A model generated the notes under the pieces. The model saw nothing but the letters and a program-made list of their open reading frames with translations. It was not told the DNA's origin and made no database searches. Position numbers and translations under genes: made by a program. A stretch of DNA of 64,000 bases from Calditrichia bacterium. GTDB lineage: Bacteria > Calditrichota > Calditrichia > RBG-13-44-9 > J075. Location of the stretch: NCBI GenBank assembly GCA_028284905.1, contig JANQQU010000034.1, forward strand, positions 62,001-126,000, given 5' to 3'. Below, one piece after another: positions 35,496 to 43,214 of the stretch (its first letter is position 1; every line of letters begins with the position of its first letter).

Positions 35496-35963
35496 ATGAA
35501 TCGGAATCGTGCAATCAGTATTTGCTTAATGATTTTTGTTTTAGGCTTTAGCAGCATTCTGCTTGGACAGGATAAAGAAGTAGCAGATGTGGAAGCAGCA
35601 TTAAATGCCGCTTTACAAGCTTACAATGCCGGGGAAGTAGAAAAATTTGCCGCCCATTTTCATAGCGATGTACGCGGATATTTCCTGGACGGATCTCCAA
35701 TCAGGGAAGGTATGAGCGTTGACAACGTCCAGGGTTTATTCGACCAGGGTTACAAACCGAATTTGACGGCAGAAACCACTCAGGTCAGCATTCATGGGGA
35801 TATTGCGCTGGTTACGGCAACGATGACCGGAAGCATCACCTGGCCGGGTGGGAAAACCGATAAGGGCAAATGGCGCCATACGGAAGTACGCCAGAAGACT
35901 GACGATGGCTGGAAGGTCATCCACTATCATCTTTCTGCCCAGGCAATGGCTGAACAGCATTAA
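35496..35963 (+). CDS. Exported SnoaL/NTF2-like protein
   Basis: 155 residues with a signal peptide (ending ILLGQ) and a single NTF2-like cone fold (about 30-150): DVEAALNAALQAYNAGEVEKF is the usual opening helix (given by its motif AALNAALQAYNAG), and WRHTEV and DGWKVIHYHLS form the closing strands of the DUF4440/SnoaL type. AAGGAGA precedes the ATG. Family members are small-ligand binding proteins or isomerases; no catalytic pair could be assigned. It probably acts in the periplasm. A thioesterase gene starts 83 bases downstream, with a repeat between them. Confidence 0.8.
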   Translation: MNRNRAISICLMIFVLGFSSILLGQDKEVADVEAALNAALQAYNAGEVEKFAAHFHSDVRGYFLDGSPIREGMSVDNVQGLFDQGYKPNLTAETTQVSIHGDIALVTATMTGSITWPGGKTDKGKWRHTEVRQKTDDGWKVIHYHLSAQAMAEQH

Positions 35964-35972
35964 AGATAAAAA

Positions 35973-36022
35973 ACAAATGGGCAAATGGGCAAACCTGCTC
36001 ACTTGCATATTTGCCCATTCTT
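35973..36022. repeat. CAAATGGGC palindromic repeat, copy C
   Basis: CAAATGGGCAAATGGGCAAA, followed by ATTTGCCCATTC, forms a hairpin between the SnoaL-like gene and the thioesterase gene. Confidence 0.6.
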
Positions 36023-36045
36023 CATCCCTTTTACGGAGTTTATGC

Positions 36046-36492
36046 ATGGATTTGGAGATTCACTATCGCCGCCTGGAAAAAATGTATGGCGCCGCCCCGA
36101 TCAATGGTATTTATCAACCAACGATGACTGTCAGTAAAGGCAAGGCGGTTGTCGAGATGATGCTCTCGGAACAGTTCCATCACGCTGCCGGGGCAGTGCA
36201 TGGATCGGTGTATTTCAAGATGCTCGATGATGCTGCTTTCTTTGCCGCCAATTCGCTGGAGCGCGAAGTTTTTGTCCTCACTACCTCCTTTACGACATAT
36301 CTTACCCGCCCGGTAAAAGAAGGTAAGCTACGCTCCGTAGGACGGGTGGTGAACCAGAACCGTAGCCAGTTTATTGTCGAGGCGATCGTCTATGATGCGC
36401 GGGAGAAAGAAATCGGGCGAGGCAACGGCATTTTTGTGCGTAGCAAGCTGCTGCTGGCGGATACGCCTGGCTACCAGTTGGCGATTGATTAA
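36046..36492 (+). CDS. PaaI-type hotdog-fold thioesterase
   Basis: 148 residues, single hotdog domain. The motif HHAAGAVHGSVYFKMLDDAAFFAA corresponds to the family's HNxxGxxHGG/D region (shown here by AGAVHGSVYFKMLDDAA), with LTTSFTTYLTRPV as the paired strand. Such enzymes hydrolyse acyl- or aryl-CoA thioesters in the cytoplasm. ATG at 36046 is chosen because GGAG lies 8 bases upstream and the fold begins at once; a longer in-frame start would run into the preceding gene. The preferred acyl-CoA is not predictable. Confidence 0.87.
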   Translation: MDLEIHYRRLEKMYGAAPINGIYQPTMTVSKGKAVVEMMLSEQFHHAAGAVHGSVYFKMLDDAAFFAANSLEREVFVLTTSFTTYLTRPVKEGKLRSVGRVVNQNRSQFIVEAIVYDAREKEIGRGNGIFVRSKLLLADTPGYQLAID

Positions 36493-36518
36493 CGGGATGG
36501 TAGCAAACGATTAGGGTT

Positions 36519-36782
36519 GGCCACTGATTTGCACAGATTACACGGATTTTAAAGGATTGGAAATTTTAAGTAGTGATCTTGAATGTTGTTATTGTTGTCA
36601 TCGCGAGGCGCTTTTTGCCGAAGCGATCTCTTGGTTGAATGCAACATAAAGATTGCTTCGGCAAAAAACGCCTCGCAATGACAAGCGAACAATCATTAGC
36701 ACTTTAACAGAAGCAAACTATTTCAATCTTTGCTTGTTTAGTGTTTTCTAAAATCGGTGTGAACCAGTGCAATCCGTAGCTC
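36519..36782. repeat. ATCAGTGGC-family inverted-repeat element, split copy
   Basis: Left arm GGCCACTGATTTGCACAGAT and right arm AAATCGGTGTGAACCAGTGC match, in inverted form, the arms of the element at 8108-8216. Their separation is enlarged by the internal GTCATTGCGAGG element. Confidence 0.6.
36594..36685. repeat. GTCATTGCGAGG palindromic element, copy 2
   Basis: GTCATCGCGAGGCGCTTTTTGC on the left (read as GTCATCGCGAGGCG plus TTTTTGC) mirrors GCAAAAAACGCCTCGCAATGAC on the right (ends CGCCTCGCAATGAC). It is a near-perfect inverted repeat of about 92 bp. Confidence 0.75.
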
Positions 36783-36898
36783 TAATATCATTTTATTTCA
36801 ACAAATTAGTTCGCCTGGTTTAAGCTTTAAAAATCTTTAATCAACTTTTTTGTCTCAACTCGATACTTCCAATGAAGCTCAATTAAGGAGACAACTTT

Positions 36899-37834
36899 AT
36901 GAAGCAGTTTAAAGCATTTATAATTACGTTAATGGCTATAATCTTGATCGTATCCACGCAGGAGAGCGTTGCTCAGGACTATGCACCTTCTGCAGAATAT
37001 GCCTCACTTTTAGGCATTGGATTTTATAATATGAATGGCGGTTTTATGGTGGACAAATTGCAGCTGGTTTTCCCGCCGTCTACTGATCAGCCTGTGGAAT
37101 TTGCCATTAGCACAACCGATGGGAACAAAGTAGTTTCGCTGCCAATGCGCATCGAGCGCTGGGATGGCTATCCTGCATTTGCCGGCCTTCGGGCGCCGAG
37201 TGGGCATCCTGGTATCGTCCGGGTGGAACAGCCAGGCGATTATATCATGAGCATTAGCGTTGCCGGAAAAGCAGTGACGACATTGCCATTTAGCCTAAAG
37301 GTGGAAAGCAGCGGCGATCCTTTCAATCCGCGGAAAAATTTTACCCGGGAAGGTCCCTGGAGTTCTCTGGGATTTCTCGGCGACAATATGGATAAGCCGG
37401 ATTCTCAGCTACTTTTTTACTGGTGGAGTAATAGTCGCGAGCTGCCAAACAATTTGAAGTCTGCCAGCTGCACCGCTTACATTATGCGGAATGGAAAAGA
37501 AATCGCCAGAAGCAAAGGAATATCAGTCAGCGGCACAAAATGGCGATTTCTGCGCGTGGCTTTCAGCCAAAAAACCAGCAGCGGGGAATTCAGCTTCACC
37601 AAGGCGAAGCTTTGCGAGAATGATGGTGAATACCAGATTGTCATAAAGGCAAAAGATGCTGTGGTCAAAACATTTACAGCAACAGTTTCCGGCGGGGAAA
37701 TTCAACGACTGGCGCGAAATAACCTAAATACCGAACCGCACACCGATTTTATCTCTCCCCGCCTGATCGATATGAGAGATGGCTACGGCGGCCGTAATTT
37801 TATGGTTGATGCCTATTGGGTGACAACGGAGTAA
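36899..37834 (+). CDS. Exported hypothetical protein
   Basis: 311 residues. A signal peptide (about 1-25, ending SVAQD) is followed by a two-part, beta-rich mature region: about 30-135 resembles an Ig-like fold (FPPSTDQPVEFAIST, RVEQPGDYIMSISV), and about 140-290 has WSSLGFLGDN and LLFYWWSNSRELP. AAGGAGA precedes the ATG. The family was not recognised. It probably works in the periplasm or at the surface. The AlkD-like gene begins 50 bases downstream and may be co-transcribed, though the link would be accidental. Confidence 0.72.
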   Translation: MKQFKAFIITLMAIILIVSTQESVAQDYAPSAEYASLLGIGFYNMNGGFMVDKLQLVFPPSTDQPVEFAISTTDGNKVVSLPMRIERWDGYPAFAGLRAPSGHPGIVRVEQPGDYIMSISVAGKAVTTLPFSLKVESSGDPFNPRKNFTREGPWSSLGFLGDNMDKPDSQLLFYWWSNSRELPNNLKSASCTAYIMRNGKEIARSKGISVSGTKWRFLRVAFSQKTSSGEFSFTKAKLCENDGEYQIVIKAKDAVVKTFTATVSGGEIQRLARNNLNTEPHTDFISPRLIDMRDGYGGRNFMVDAYWVTTE

Positions 37835-37884
37835 TTAGTCATCGAGGAAAATATTCTAACAGCAACATTTAAAAGGATGACGCA

Positions 37885-38583
37885 GTGACAGCAGCGCAAT
37901 TTGTCGAGACATTATCCCGCTTGAAGTCTGAGCAAGAATTAGAAAAGATAAAAAAGTTCTTCAAAGGAAATGACGGCAAAACAAAAACACTGGGCGTAAA
38001 ATTCGGAGATGTTTTCAAAACTGCGAAGGCATTTAGCGAAATGCCCCTGGATGAAATCAACATATTGCTCGACAGTGATTATTATGAAATTCGTATGGGC
38101 GCTGTCAGCATTATGGATTTTCAGGCAAAACATAAAAAGACCAGTGAAGCTCAGCGTAAAGCACTTTTTGAGCTATATCTTAATCGGCATGACCGCCTGA
38201 ACAACTGGGATTTTGTTGATCGGGGTTCTTATAATATTATCGGGGAATATTTGCTCGATAAACCGCGGGACATTTTATACCAATTGGCAAAGTCCGATAA
38301 TGTTTGGGAACGACGAACAGCCATCGTCAGTACTTATGCCTTTATCAAGAGAAATGAGTTGGACGATACGTTCCGCATTGCTGAAATACTGATTCATGAT
38401 GAAAGTGAATTCATCAATAAAGCGGTAGGAAGTTGGTTGCGGGAAGCCGGCAAAAAAGATGTAGCAAGATTAAAAGCATTTCTCAATCGTCACGCCGCCG
38501 ATATGCCCAGGGTAACGTTGCGATATGCCATCGAGAAATTTGATAAACCGACGCGAGAACACTATTTGAAAATGAAGCAGTAA
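37885..38583 (+). CDS. AlkD-like HEAT-repeat DNA glycosylase
   Basis: 232 residues, all-helical HEAT-like repeats. The family active-site region is clear: NNWDFVDRGSYNIIG has W108 and D112 at the same spacing as the catalytic Trp and Asp of Bacillus AlkD, and WERRTAIVSTY supplies the DNA-backbone Arg pair. AlkD removes bulky or cationic alkyl purines without flipping the base. Start is GTG at 37885, supported by AAAAGGAT 8 bases before it. No other repair gene is nearby. Confidence 0.85.
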   Translation: MTAAQFVETLSRLKSEQELEKIKKFFKGNDGKTKTLGVKFGDVFKTAKAFSEMPLDEINILLDSDYYEIRMGAVSIMDFQAKHKKTSEAQRKALFELYLNRHDRLNNWDFVDRGSYNIIGEYLLDKPRDILYQLAKSDNVWERRTAIVSTYAFIKRNELDDTFRIAEILIHDESEFINKAVGSWLREAGKKDVARLKAFLNRHAADMPRVTLRYAIEKFDKPTREHYLKMKQ

Positions 38584-38615
38584 ATTTGCGATGTTTACTT
38601 GAAATATCAACGACA

Positions 38616-38659
38616 TATGTGGGAGAGTGGCGTAAAATTCCGCACCGATCTCCCACATA
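38616..38659. terminator. Bidirectional stem-loop between convergent genes
   Basis: TATGTGGGAGA (38616-38626) pairs with TCTCCCACATA (38649-38659), with additional GTG/CAC pairing inside. It lies between the AlkD-like gene (+) and the transporter gene (-). Confidence 0.7.
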
Positions 38660-38676
38660 CTTTCTTACTAAAAATA

Positions 38677-40149
38677 TTAAGCAGGTTCACTAACACCCTT
38701 ACCGCGTCGCTGCTCCAGTTCCGCACGAACTTCATGCGCTCTCTCTTCCGTTAGCGGGAAAGTGTAGATAGCCCAGATGGCAATAAAAGAAGAGATGATC
38801 GGAATACCGGCATCAAACAGGCGCAGGAGAAAAATCGTAGTTTCGCCCTGGTTGCCTTCCAGCGCAACATCAAAACCGGTCGCATTGAGCAAAAATCCGC
38901 CACCAGCGAGGGCAGCTGCCATCCCCAGCTTTACCATCCACCAGAAAATCGAGCCATACATCCCCTCGCGGCGTTCGTAGGTTTCCAGTTCATCCGCATC
39001 CACCACATCGGCAATCATTGAGGGCATCAATACAAACAAACCGCCAAGGGCAAAGGCGAGAAATGGTGCCGGCACAACGACCAGCCAGGGCATTTCCGGA
39101 TTATAGCAAATCCATTTCAATGCATAGCCGACAATGGATAAACCGGTAGAGACAAAAAATGCCCGGCGCTTACCAATTTTTGTTGCCAGCCAGGTGACGA
39201 AGATGATTACCAGAAATGTACAAATAGAACCGACGGTGCCGGCATATCCGGCGAATTCTGCACCCAGGGTTTGATCCCCGGCAAATACGTAATAGATGAT
39301 CACATAGTACTGGAATGAAGAAATGAGCATAAAACCGTTAAAAACCAGGAACGTGGCAAGACATAGCCGCAGGAAAGATCCGGATTTTAAGGTGTTAAAA
39401 AAGCCCTTGAAAAACTCGGAGAAAAACGAGCCAACAGATCCCTTTTCTCCTTCAGGCTGAGTCGTTTTCTCTTCCGGCCGGGAAATTTCCTGAAAGCGTT
39501 CCCGGAGAAAAACCGCCGGGATAATGCCAATACCAATAACGATCACCGCGATAATAATCGCCAGGCCGGCTGCCCCTTCGACCTGATTATCGAAGAATTT
39601 ATCATAGGTCATGATCCACAAAAACCAGGGAGCCACCAGATAAGGCAGCTGCCCGATAAAGTTCTGAACGCCCATCAAACGGGTGCGTTCGTGATAATCC
39701 GGCGTCAGCTCGTACCCGAGCGCTACCCAGGGTGTAGCAAAAACGGTATATGCCAAATAGAATATTAGTGACCCCACCAGAAAGTAGACAAAGTAGAAGG
39801 TTTCGCTCTTGTCCCCGGGCAATTGCCAGAGAAAGATGTAGACGATACCGGAGATGATCGCTCCCCAGAAAATATAGGGTCTTCTTCTGCCCCACTTGGA
39901 TCTCGTGCGGTCGGAGATAAAACCCATTAACGGATCCGTAAACGCATCCATTAAACGGGGAATACCGCCGAGCAGACCGACCAGCGCAGGATTCATTCCC
40001 AGTCCCAAATTCAGCACAATCATCATACCACCTATGGCTGCACCCAACAAATTATTTACAAAAGCACCTAAACCATAAAACAGCTTCTGAGAGAACGGAA
40101 TACGATCTTCCTGAGCGGTCTCATAGTGTTTGATATTACTATTCTGCAT
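38677..40149 (-). CDS. GPH-family sugar:cation symporter (MFS)
   Basis: 490 residues with 12 predicted membrane helices. GPH/MFS hallmarks include PRLMDAFTDPLMGFISDRTRSKWGRRRPYI (key part DPLMGFISDRTRSKWGRRRP), LGYELTPDYHERTRLMG and the second-half repeat TWLATKIGKRRAFF. GPH carriers import oligosaccharides or glycosides with sodium or protons. Here it would take up beta-glucan oligosaccharides across the inner membrane. The ATG at 40149 is preferred over one 47 codons upstream because only this frame start directly precedes the conserved amphipathic region. It is the last gene of the glucan run and a paralogue of the carrier at 50593-52059. Confidence 0.92.
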   Translation of the reverse strand: MQNSNIKHYETAQEDRIPFSQKLFYGLGAFVNNLLGAAIGGMMIVLNLGLGMNPALVGLLGGIPRLMDAFTDPLMGFISDRTRSKWGRRRPYIFWGAIISGIVYIFLWQLPGDKSETFYFVYFLVGSLIFYLAYTVFATPWVALGYELTPDYHERTRLMGVQNFIGQLPYLVAPWFLWIMTYDKFFDNQVEGAAGLAIIIAVIVIGIGIIPAVFLRERFQEISRPEEKTTQPEGEKGSVGSFFSEFFKGFFNTLKSGSFLRLCLATFLVFNGFMLISSFQYYVIIYYVFAGDQTLGAEFAGYAGTVGSICTFLVIIFVTWLATKIGKRRAFFVSTGLSIVGYALKWICYNPEMPWLVVVPAPFLAFALGGLFVLMPSMIADVVDADELETYERREGMYGSIFWWMVKLGMAAALAGGGFLLNATGFDVALEGNQGETTIFLLRLFDAGIPIISSFIAIWAIYTFPLTEERAHEVRAELEQRRGKGVSEPA

Positions 40150-40192
40150 GAATCTAACCCTTACTTTATGTGGCGTCTCTAAAACCTCTGGA

Positions 40193-40214
40193 TTTCCGAA
40201 ATCGATTTCGGAAA
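40193..40214. promoter_or_regulatory. 22-base perfect palindrome upstream of the symporter
   Basis: TTTCCGAAATC and its exact inverse GATTTCGGAAA abut, with a central CG as in LacI-family operators. It lies 44 bases before the symporter start and is flanked by TAAAACCT direct repeats about 41 bases apart. Confidence 0.5.
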
Positions 40215-40290
40215 CAGCCCTAAAACCTGAGGATTTTGTTATCCCAAAAACAACTGGCACTAAATTTAGATCGATCTTATAAGAGTGCAA

Positions 40291-40341
40291 AATACAGCAG
40301 ATTTATGAAAAAAGCTAACGAGTCAATAAATCTGCTGTATT
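40291..40341 (-). terminator. 16-pair stem-loop downstream of the GH17 gene
   Basis: AATACAGCAGATTTAT and ATAAATCTGCTGTATT pair perfectly. On the minus strand the stem ends in UAUUUUGC, 22 bases after the GH17 stop. It probably separates expression of GH17 from the symporter. Confidence 0.75.
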
Positions 40342-40362
40342 ATCAGGTACGAATCACTGCCC

Positions 40363-41475
40363 TTAGTGAGTCGCTTTCAAATAATTTTCGAAGGATGCTT
40401 TCGGGGTTCGATTCTCATAAAAGACGCCCCAATGCTTTTCCACTTCATTCGCGCCGGATGCTTCGCCACCGCCCTTCCAGGGTTCATCGAATGCCTCAAA
40501 GAGGAAGGTGGTAACTTTATTTTTGTTTACCCATTCATTATGCAGCATCAAGTATTTTCCCTGGGCGGCAACGCTAACCTCTCCTTTGATGAGCGTTCCC
40601 TGCTCACCCGGTCCCGTTTTATCGGCATTATAAGTCGTTGCCCAACCGGTTTCGCCCAGAACAATCTGGGTTTCCGGATATCTGCTTTGGATATCTTTAT
40701 AAGTGCTGTCCATCCAGGGAATAGCGATATCCAGCGTTTTTCCGTTCCAGAGTGGATAAATATGAGTAACGATAAAATCCAGTTCTTCCGCGACTGGTTT
40801 TGCCTCCGGTTTATTCCAGAAATTATAATCGTCAGCAATCGTTACCGGCAAGGAGGTATTGTTTCTCAACGTCCGGATATAACGAATCTGCTTTTCGGTA
40901 TTCATCTTATGCCAGGACCAGAACACTTGCGCTTCATTACCAACATTTACGCCGATAATAATGTCCTTGTATTCGTTGGCTAACTCGATGCCCCGTAAAA
41001 CATTTTCGATATTTTCTTCTCGCTGACCTTCTTCCTTATCTTCGTTGGCCAGCCAGACGCCGAGCATCATTTTGATGGGCAGATTGTTTTCCCGGATCAC
41101 TTCCAAAACACGCTCAGAGTCATCATCGGCGTTATACACCCGGATGAGCTGCCAGTGGTCCACCAATATATTTAAATCTTCCAAAATTTCTGCTTTGCTT
41201 GGTCCTTTCTCTCCCGGTGCCTGGCCTTTACGGTAACACCCGTAAGAAATTGCATTTCCAATCCATTCCCCGTTTAGATAAGGGTCAAATTTTCGTTCTG
41301 TAAATGGGGTTTCCCGCTCGGGAGTTACCCCTGCCTCAAGATTCTTTTCTATATCTTCCATGACTATCTTTTGTTCACTTATCTTCAAATTTGGTTCATC
41401 CGTCTCCTTAATACATGACCACAATACTCCTGCCGTGAGTATTGAAACAACTAGTAAAGAAATAGTTTTTCGCAT
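40363..41475 (-). CDS. GH17-like beta-1,3-glucanase lipoprotein
   Basis: 370 residues. A lipoprotein signal with Cys21 (GVLWSC) places it on a membrane surface, probably outer. The TIM barrel carries the GH17 pair: acid/base E181 in VGNEA and nucleophile E275 in GETGW. GH17 members of bacteria cleave or transglycosylate beta-1,3-glucans by a retaining mechanism. GAAGGAAT precedes the ATG at 41475. It lies between a GH16 gene and the GPH symporter in the glucan run and would trim laminarin fragments before uptake. A second GH17 without a signal is at 46236-47132. Confidence 0.88.
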   Translation of the reverse strand: MRKTISLLVVSILTAGVLWSCIKETDEPNLKISEQKIVMEDIEKNLEAGVTPERETPFTERKFDPYLNGEWIGNAISYGCYRKGQAPGEKGPSKAEILEDLNILVDHWQLIRVYNADDDSERVLEVIRENNLPIKMMLGVWLANEDKEEGQREENIENVLRGIELANEYKDIIIGVNVGNEAQVFWSWHKMNTEKQIRYIRTLRNNTSLPVTIADDYNFWNKPEAKPVAEELDFIVTHIYPLWNGKTLDIAIPWMDSTYKDIQSRYPETQIVLGETGWATTYNADKTGPGEQGTLIKGEVSVAAQGKYLMLHNEWVNKNKVTTFLFEAFDEPWKGGGEASGANEVEKHWGVFYENRTPKASFENYLKATH

Positions 41476-41583
41476 AATTATTCCTTCTATACCCGTCATA
41501 CTCTCCGCCTATAACATCGGAAAGTAAAGAGGGGAGCTTAAGATTTTAATTTCATTTATGCAAATTTTATGTCCGGAAAATGA

Positions 41584-42792
41584 TTAAATTTTACCAACCG
41601 ATACATATTCGATCTTAATAGACTGATTATGGATTTTTGTCCGGCCTTCCCCGAGAATATAGGATTGGCAATTCAACAATGGTTGATCGCTATCGTCAAA
41701 TTTTGCACCGGCCCACTTCCCGCAGAGGGTAATATTGAAGATCATTTTCATATTGGTAAAGGTGCAGGTATTGCTGTTCGCACAGCTGTTACACTGCCAA
41801 TCCTGGTGCGAAGCGTTGTCGCATTCCGCATCGGTTTCCAGCAAACGGACGGTATTTTTCAGGTTGTCGCCTCTCCATTTTTCCGGATCGGGCTGATCGC
41901 TTAAGGGACCGTTTTCGCCGCGCACATCTTCGTCCGGCGTCCAATAATAAAAGCGAATCTGATTTTTTTCCCAGATACAGGCAAAGGTTCCTTCTACAGA
42001 CGCCACTTCATAGTATTGACCGCTGCATCCGGGATTCGGATCGCCTTCCCGCGCATTGGCGCAATTAATAATTTTGCCATCCCCGTTCCATTCGGAATCG
42101 CACATCTGCGGGCAAGTGTGGATGGTATTATGAACTTTATTTTCCCCATTAATATTCTCGATGATATCGAGCTCTCCGGCACCGGGCCAGTCGGTGGGAT
42201 TAACCGCAGAAGGAGTATTGTAGAAAAATCCCTTCCCGGAATAGCCATCCAAACCGGTATTAGTTTCCACCTTACCGATATTCTGATAAGTCCACTGATC
42301 CTCATGACCACCATTCAACCACCAGGCCGGCCAAACCCCTTTCTCCGAAGGCAGCTTTCCTTTAAAGACAAAAAGCAGGCGTTGATTATTCTCGTCCAGA
42401 TTATAAAACGGCCGGGAAGTCATCCGGAAAGAATCAAACATGACATCATCTTTTCTTTCCTTAATATAGAGGTAAAGGCCATCGCCATTTACCAGCTTCA
42501 ACATGTCTTCGTTGACCCACTTCACCCGATCGTAGACAACATCGCCAGCGGTGGGATCATCATGGGGAAAAGTGGTAAAAAAGAGATCTTCCACATCGGA
42601 GACTTCATAGCTGCCTTTGAGAAAGTCGAGCTTGAAGTAATGATTTTCCGCAGTCTCCAGCGTCAGCCCTTCCGCCGCCGGAACGCTTTCTTCTGCTGCT
42701 CCTTTCTCCTCACCGCAGGCATAAAAGAGCACTGCAGCTACAAGCAGCAAAAATATCGCTACAAATATATTCCTATCGAAATTTTTCGTCAT
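41584..42792 (-). CDS. Cysteine-rich GH16-type beta-glucanase lipoprotein
   Basis: 402 residues. A lipoprotein signal with Cys26 (LFYAC) is followed by a GH16 jelly-roll. The catalytic motif is GELDIIEN, with nucleophile E207 and acid/base E212. The surrounding GVWPAWWLNG, HNTIHTCPQMC and IINCANAREGDPNPGC give many cysteines, unusual for bacterial laminarinases and closer in look to fungal/eukaryote-type endo-1,3(4)-beta-glucanases. It should cut beta-1,3 or mixed beta-1,3/1,4 glucan at the cell surface. CGGAG precedes the ATG. The IS110 element begins about 110 bases upstream of its start and may have displaced its promoter. Confidence 0.87.
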   Translation of the reverse strand: MTKNFDRNIFVAIFLLLVAAVLFYACGEEKGAAEESVPAAEGLTLETAENHYFKLDFLKGSYEVSDVEDLFFTTFPHDDPTAGDVVYDRVKWVNEDMLKLVNGDGLYLYIKERKDDVMFDSFRMTSRPFYNLDENNQRLLFVFKGKLPSEKGVWPAWWLNGGHEDQWTYQNIGKVETNTGLDGYSGKGFFYNTPSAVNPTDWPGAGELDIIENINGENKVHNTIHTCPQMCDSEWNGDGKIINCANAREGDPNPGCSGQYYEVASVEGTFACIWEKNQIRFYYWTPDEDVRGENGPLSDQPDPEKWRGDNLKNTVRLLETDAECDNASHQDWQCNSCANSNTCTFTNMKMIFNITLCGKWAGAKFDDSDQPLLNCQSYILGEGRTKIHNQSIKIEYVSVGKI

Positions 42793-43027
42793 ATTCTTAC
42801 TCCGGATTTTCTATGCCGTTTATTAATAACTCACACCGTTATATTTGGCGAATCATTTTATAAATAAAATATTCAGCAAAACCCACATTCATCCTGAGCC
42901 TACTATGTATAAAATCAAGATGATTATCATTTCGACGCAATCTGTGGCGAAATGATAAAAAGAGTCTCTGCTATTGTAATACCATGATATTTGCAACGAT
43001 TAATCACCGGTCCCTTGTTTAAGACAT

Positions 43028-43172
43028 CCTACTATTCGTGGTCTATCTAGTTTATTGATAGCCGACATTTTTCTGTTTCGTTTTATAAACAAGTGGCGCC
43101 GCACACTGTCGAACAAGCTCTATTCTTCCTACTAAACTGAAGACACTTAAGCTCAAGGATCGCGGTCACCGA
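43028..43172 (-). ncRNA. Candidate bridge RNA of the IS110/IS1111-type element
   Basis: Read on the transposase strand from 43172 downwards. A stem GGTG-A-CCGC (43170-43162) with GCGGCGCC (43102-43095) encloses a loop containing ATCCTTGAGCTT (43160-43149), a TCTTC/GAAGA hairpin and TTCGACAG (43113-43106). The first guide can pair with target AGGCTCAGGAT (one bulge, one or two wobbles). The second equals the other target half CTTCGACAG over eight bases. Further on, a GATAG/CTATC hairpin lies between GAAAC (43079-43075) and ATAGTAG (43035-43029). The latter equals the element end plus core. RNA ends are not known. Confidence 0.55.
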
Positions 43173-43214
43173 TTTCAATCTTTGACAAGGACACTCGATA
43201 AATGATCGATATGA

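Larger units (their letters stand above)
36493..36898. other. Intergenic region filled by nested repeats
   Basis: 406 bases without a gene. They hold an outer ATCAGTGGC-type repeat (36519-36550 and 36751-36782) interrupted by the inner GTCATTGCGAGG element (36594-36685). The last ~100 bases should contain the promoter of the next gene. Confidence 0.6.

Noticed and set aside
15481-36022. Repeated CAAATGGGC units as a possible CRISPR array
   Set aside because: The units are few, adjacent rather than regularly spaced, palindromic, at separate places, and no cas gene is present.
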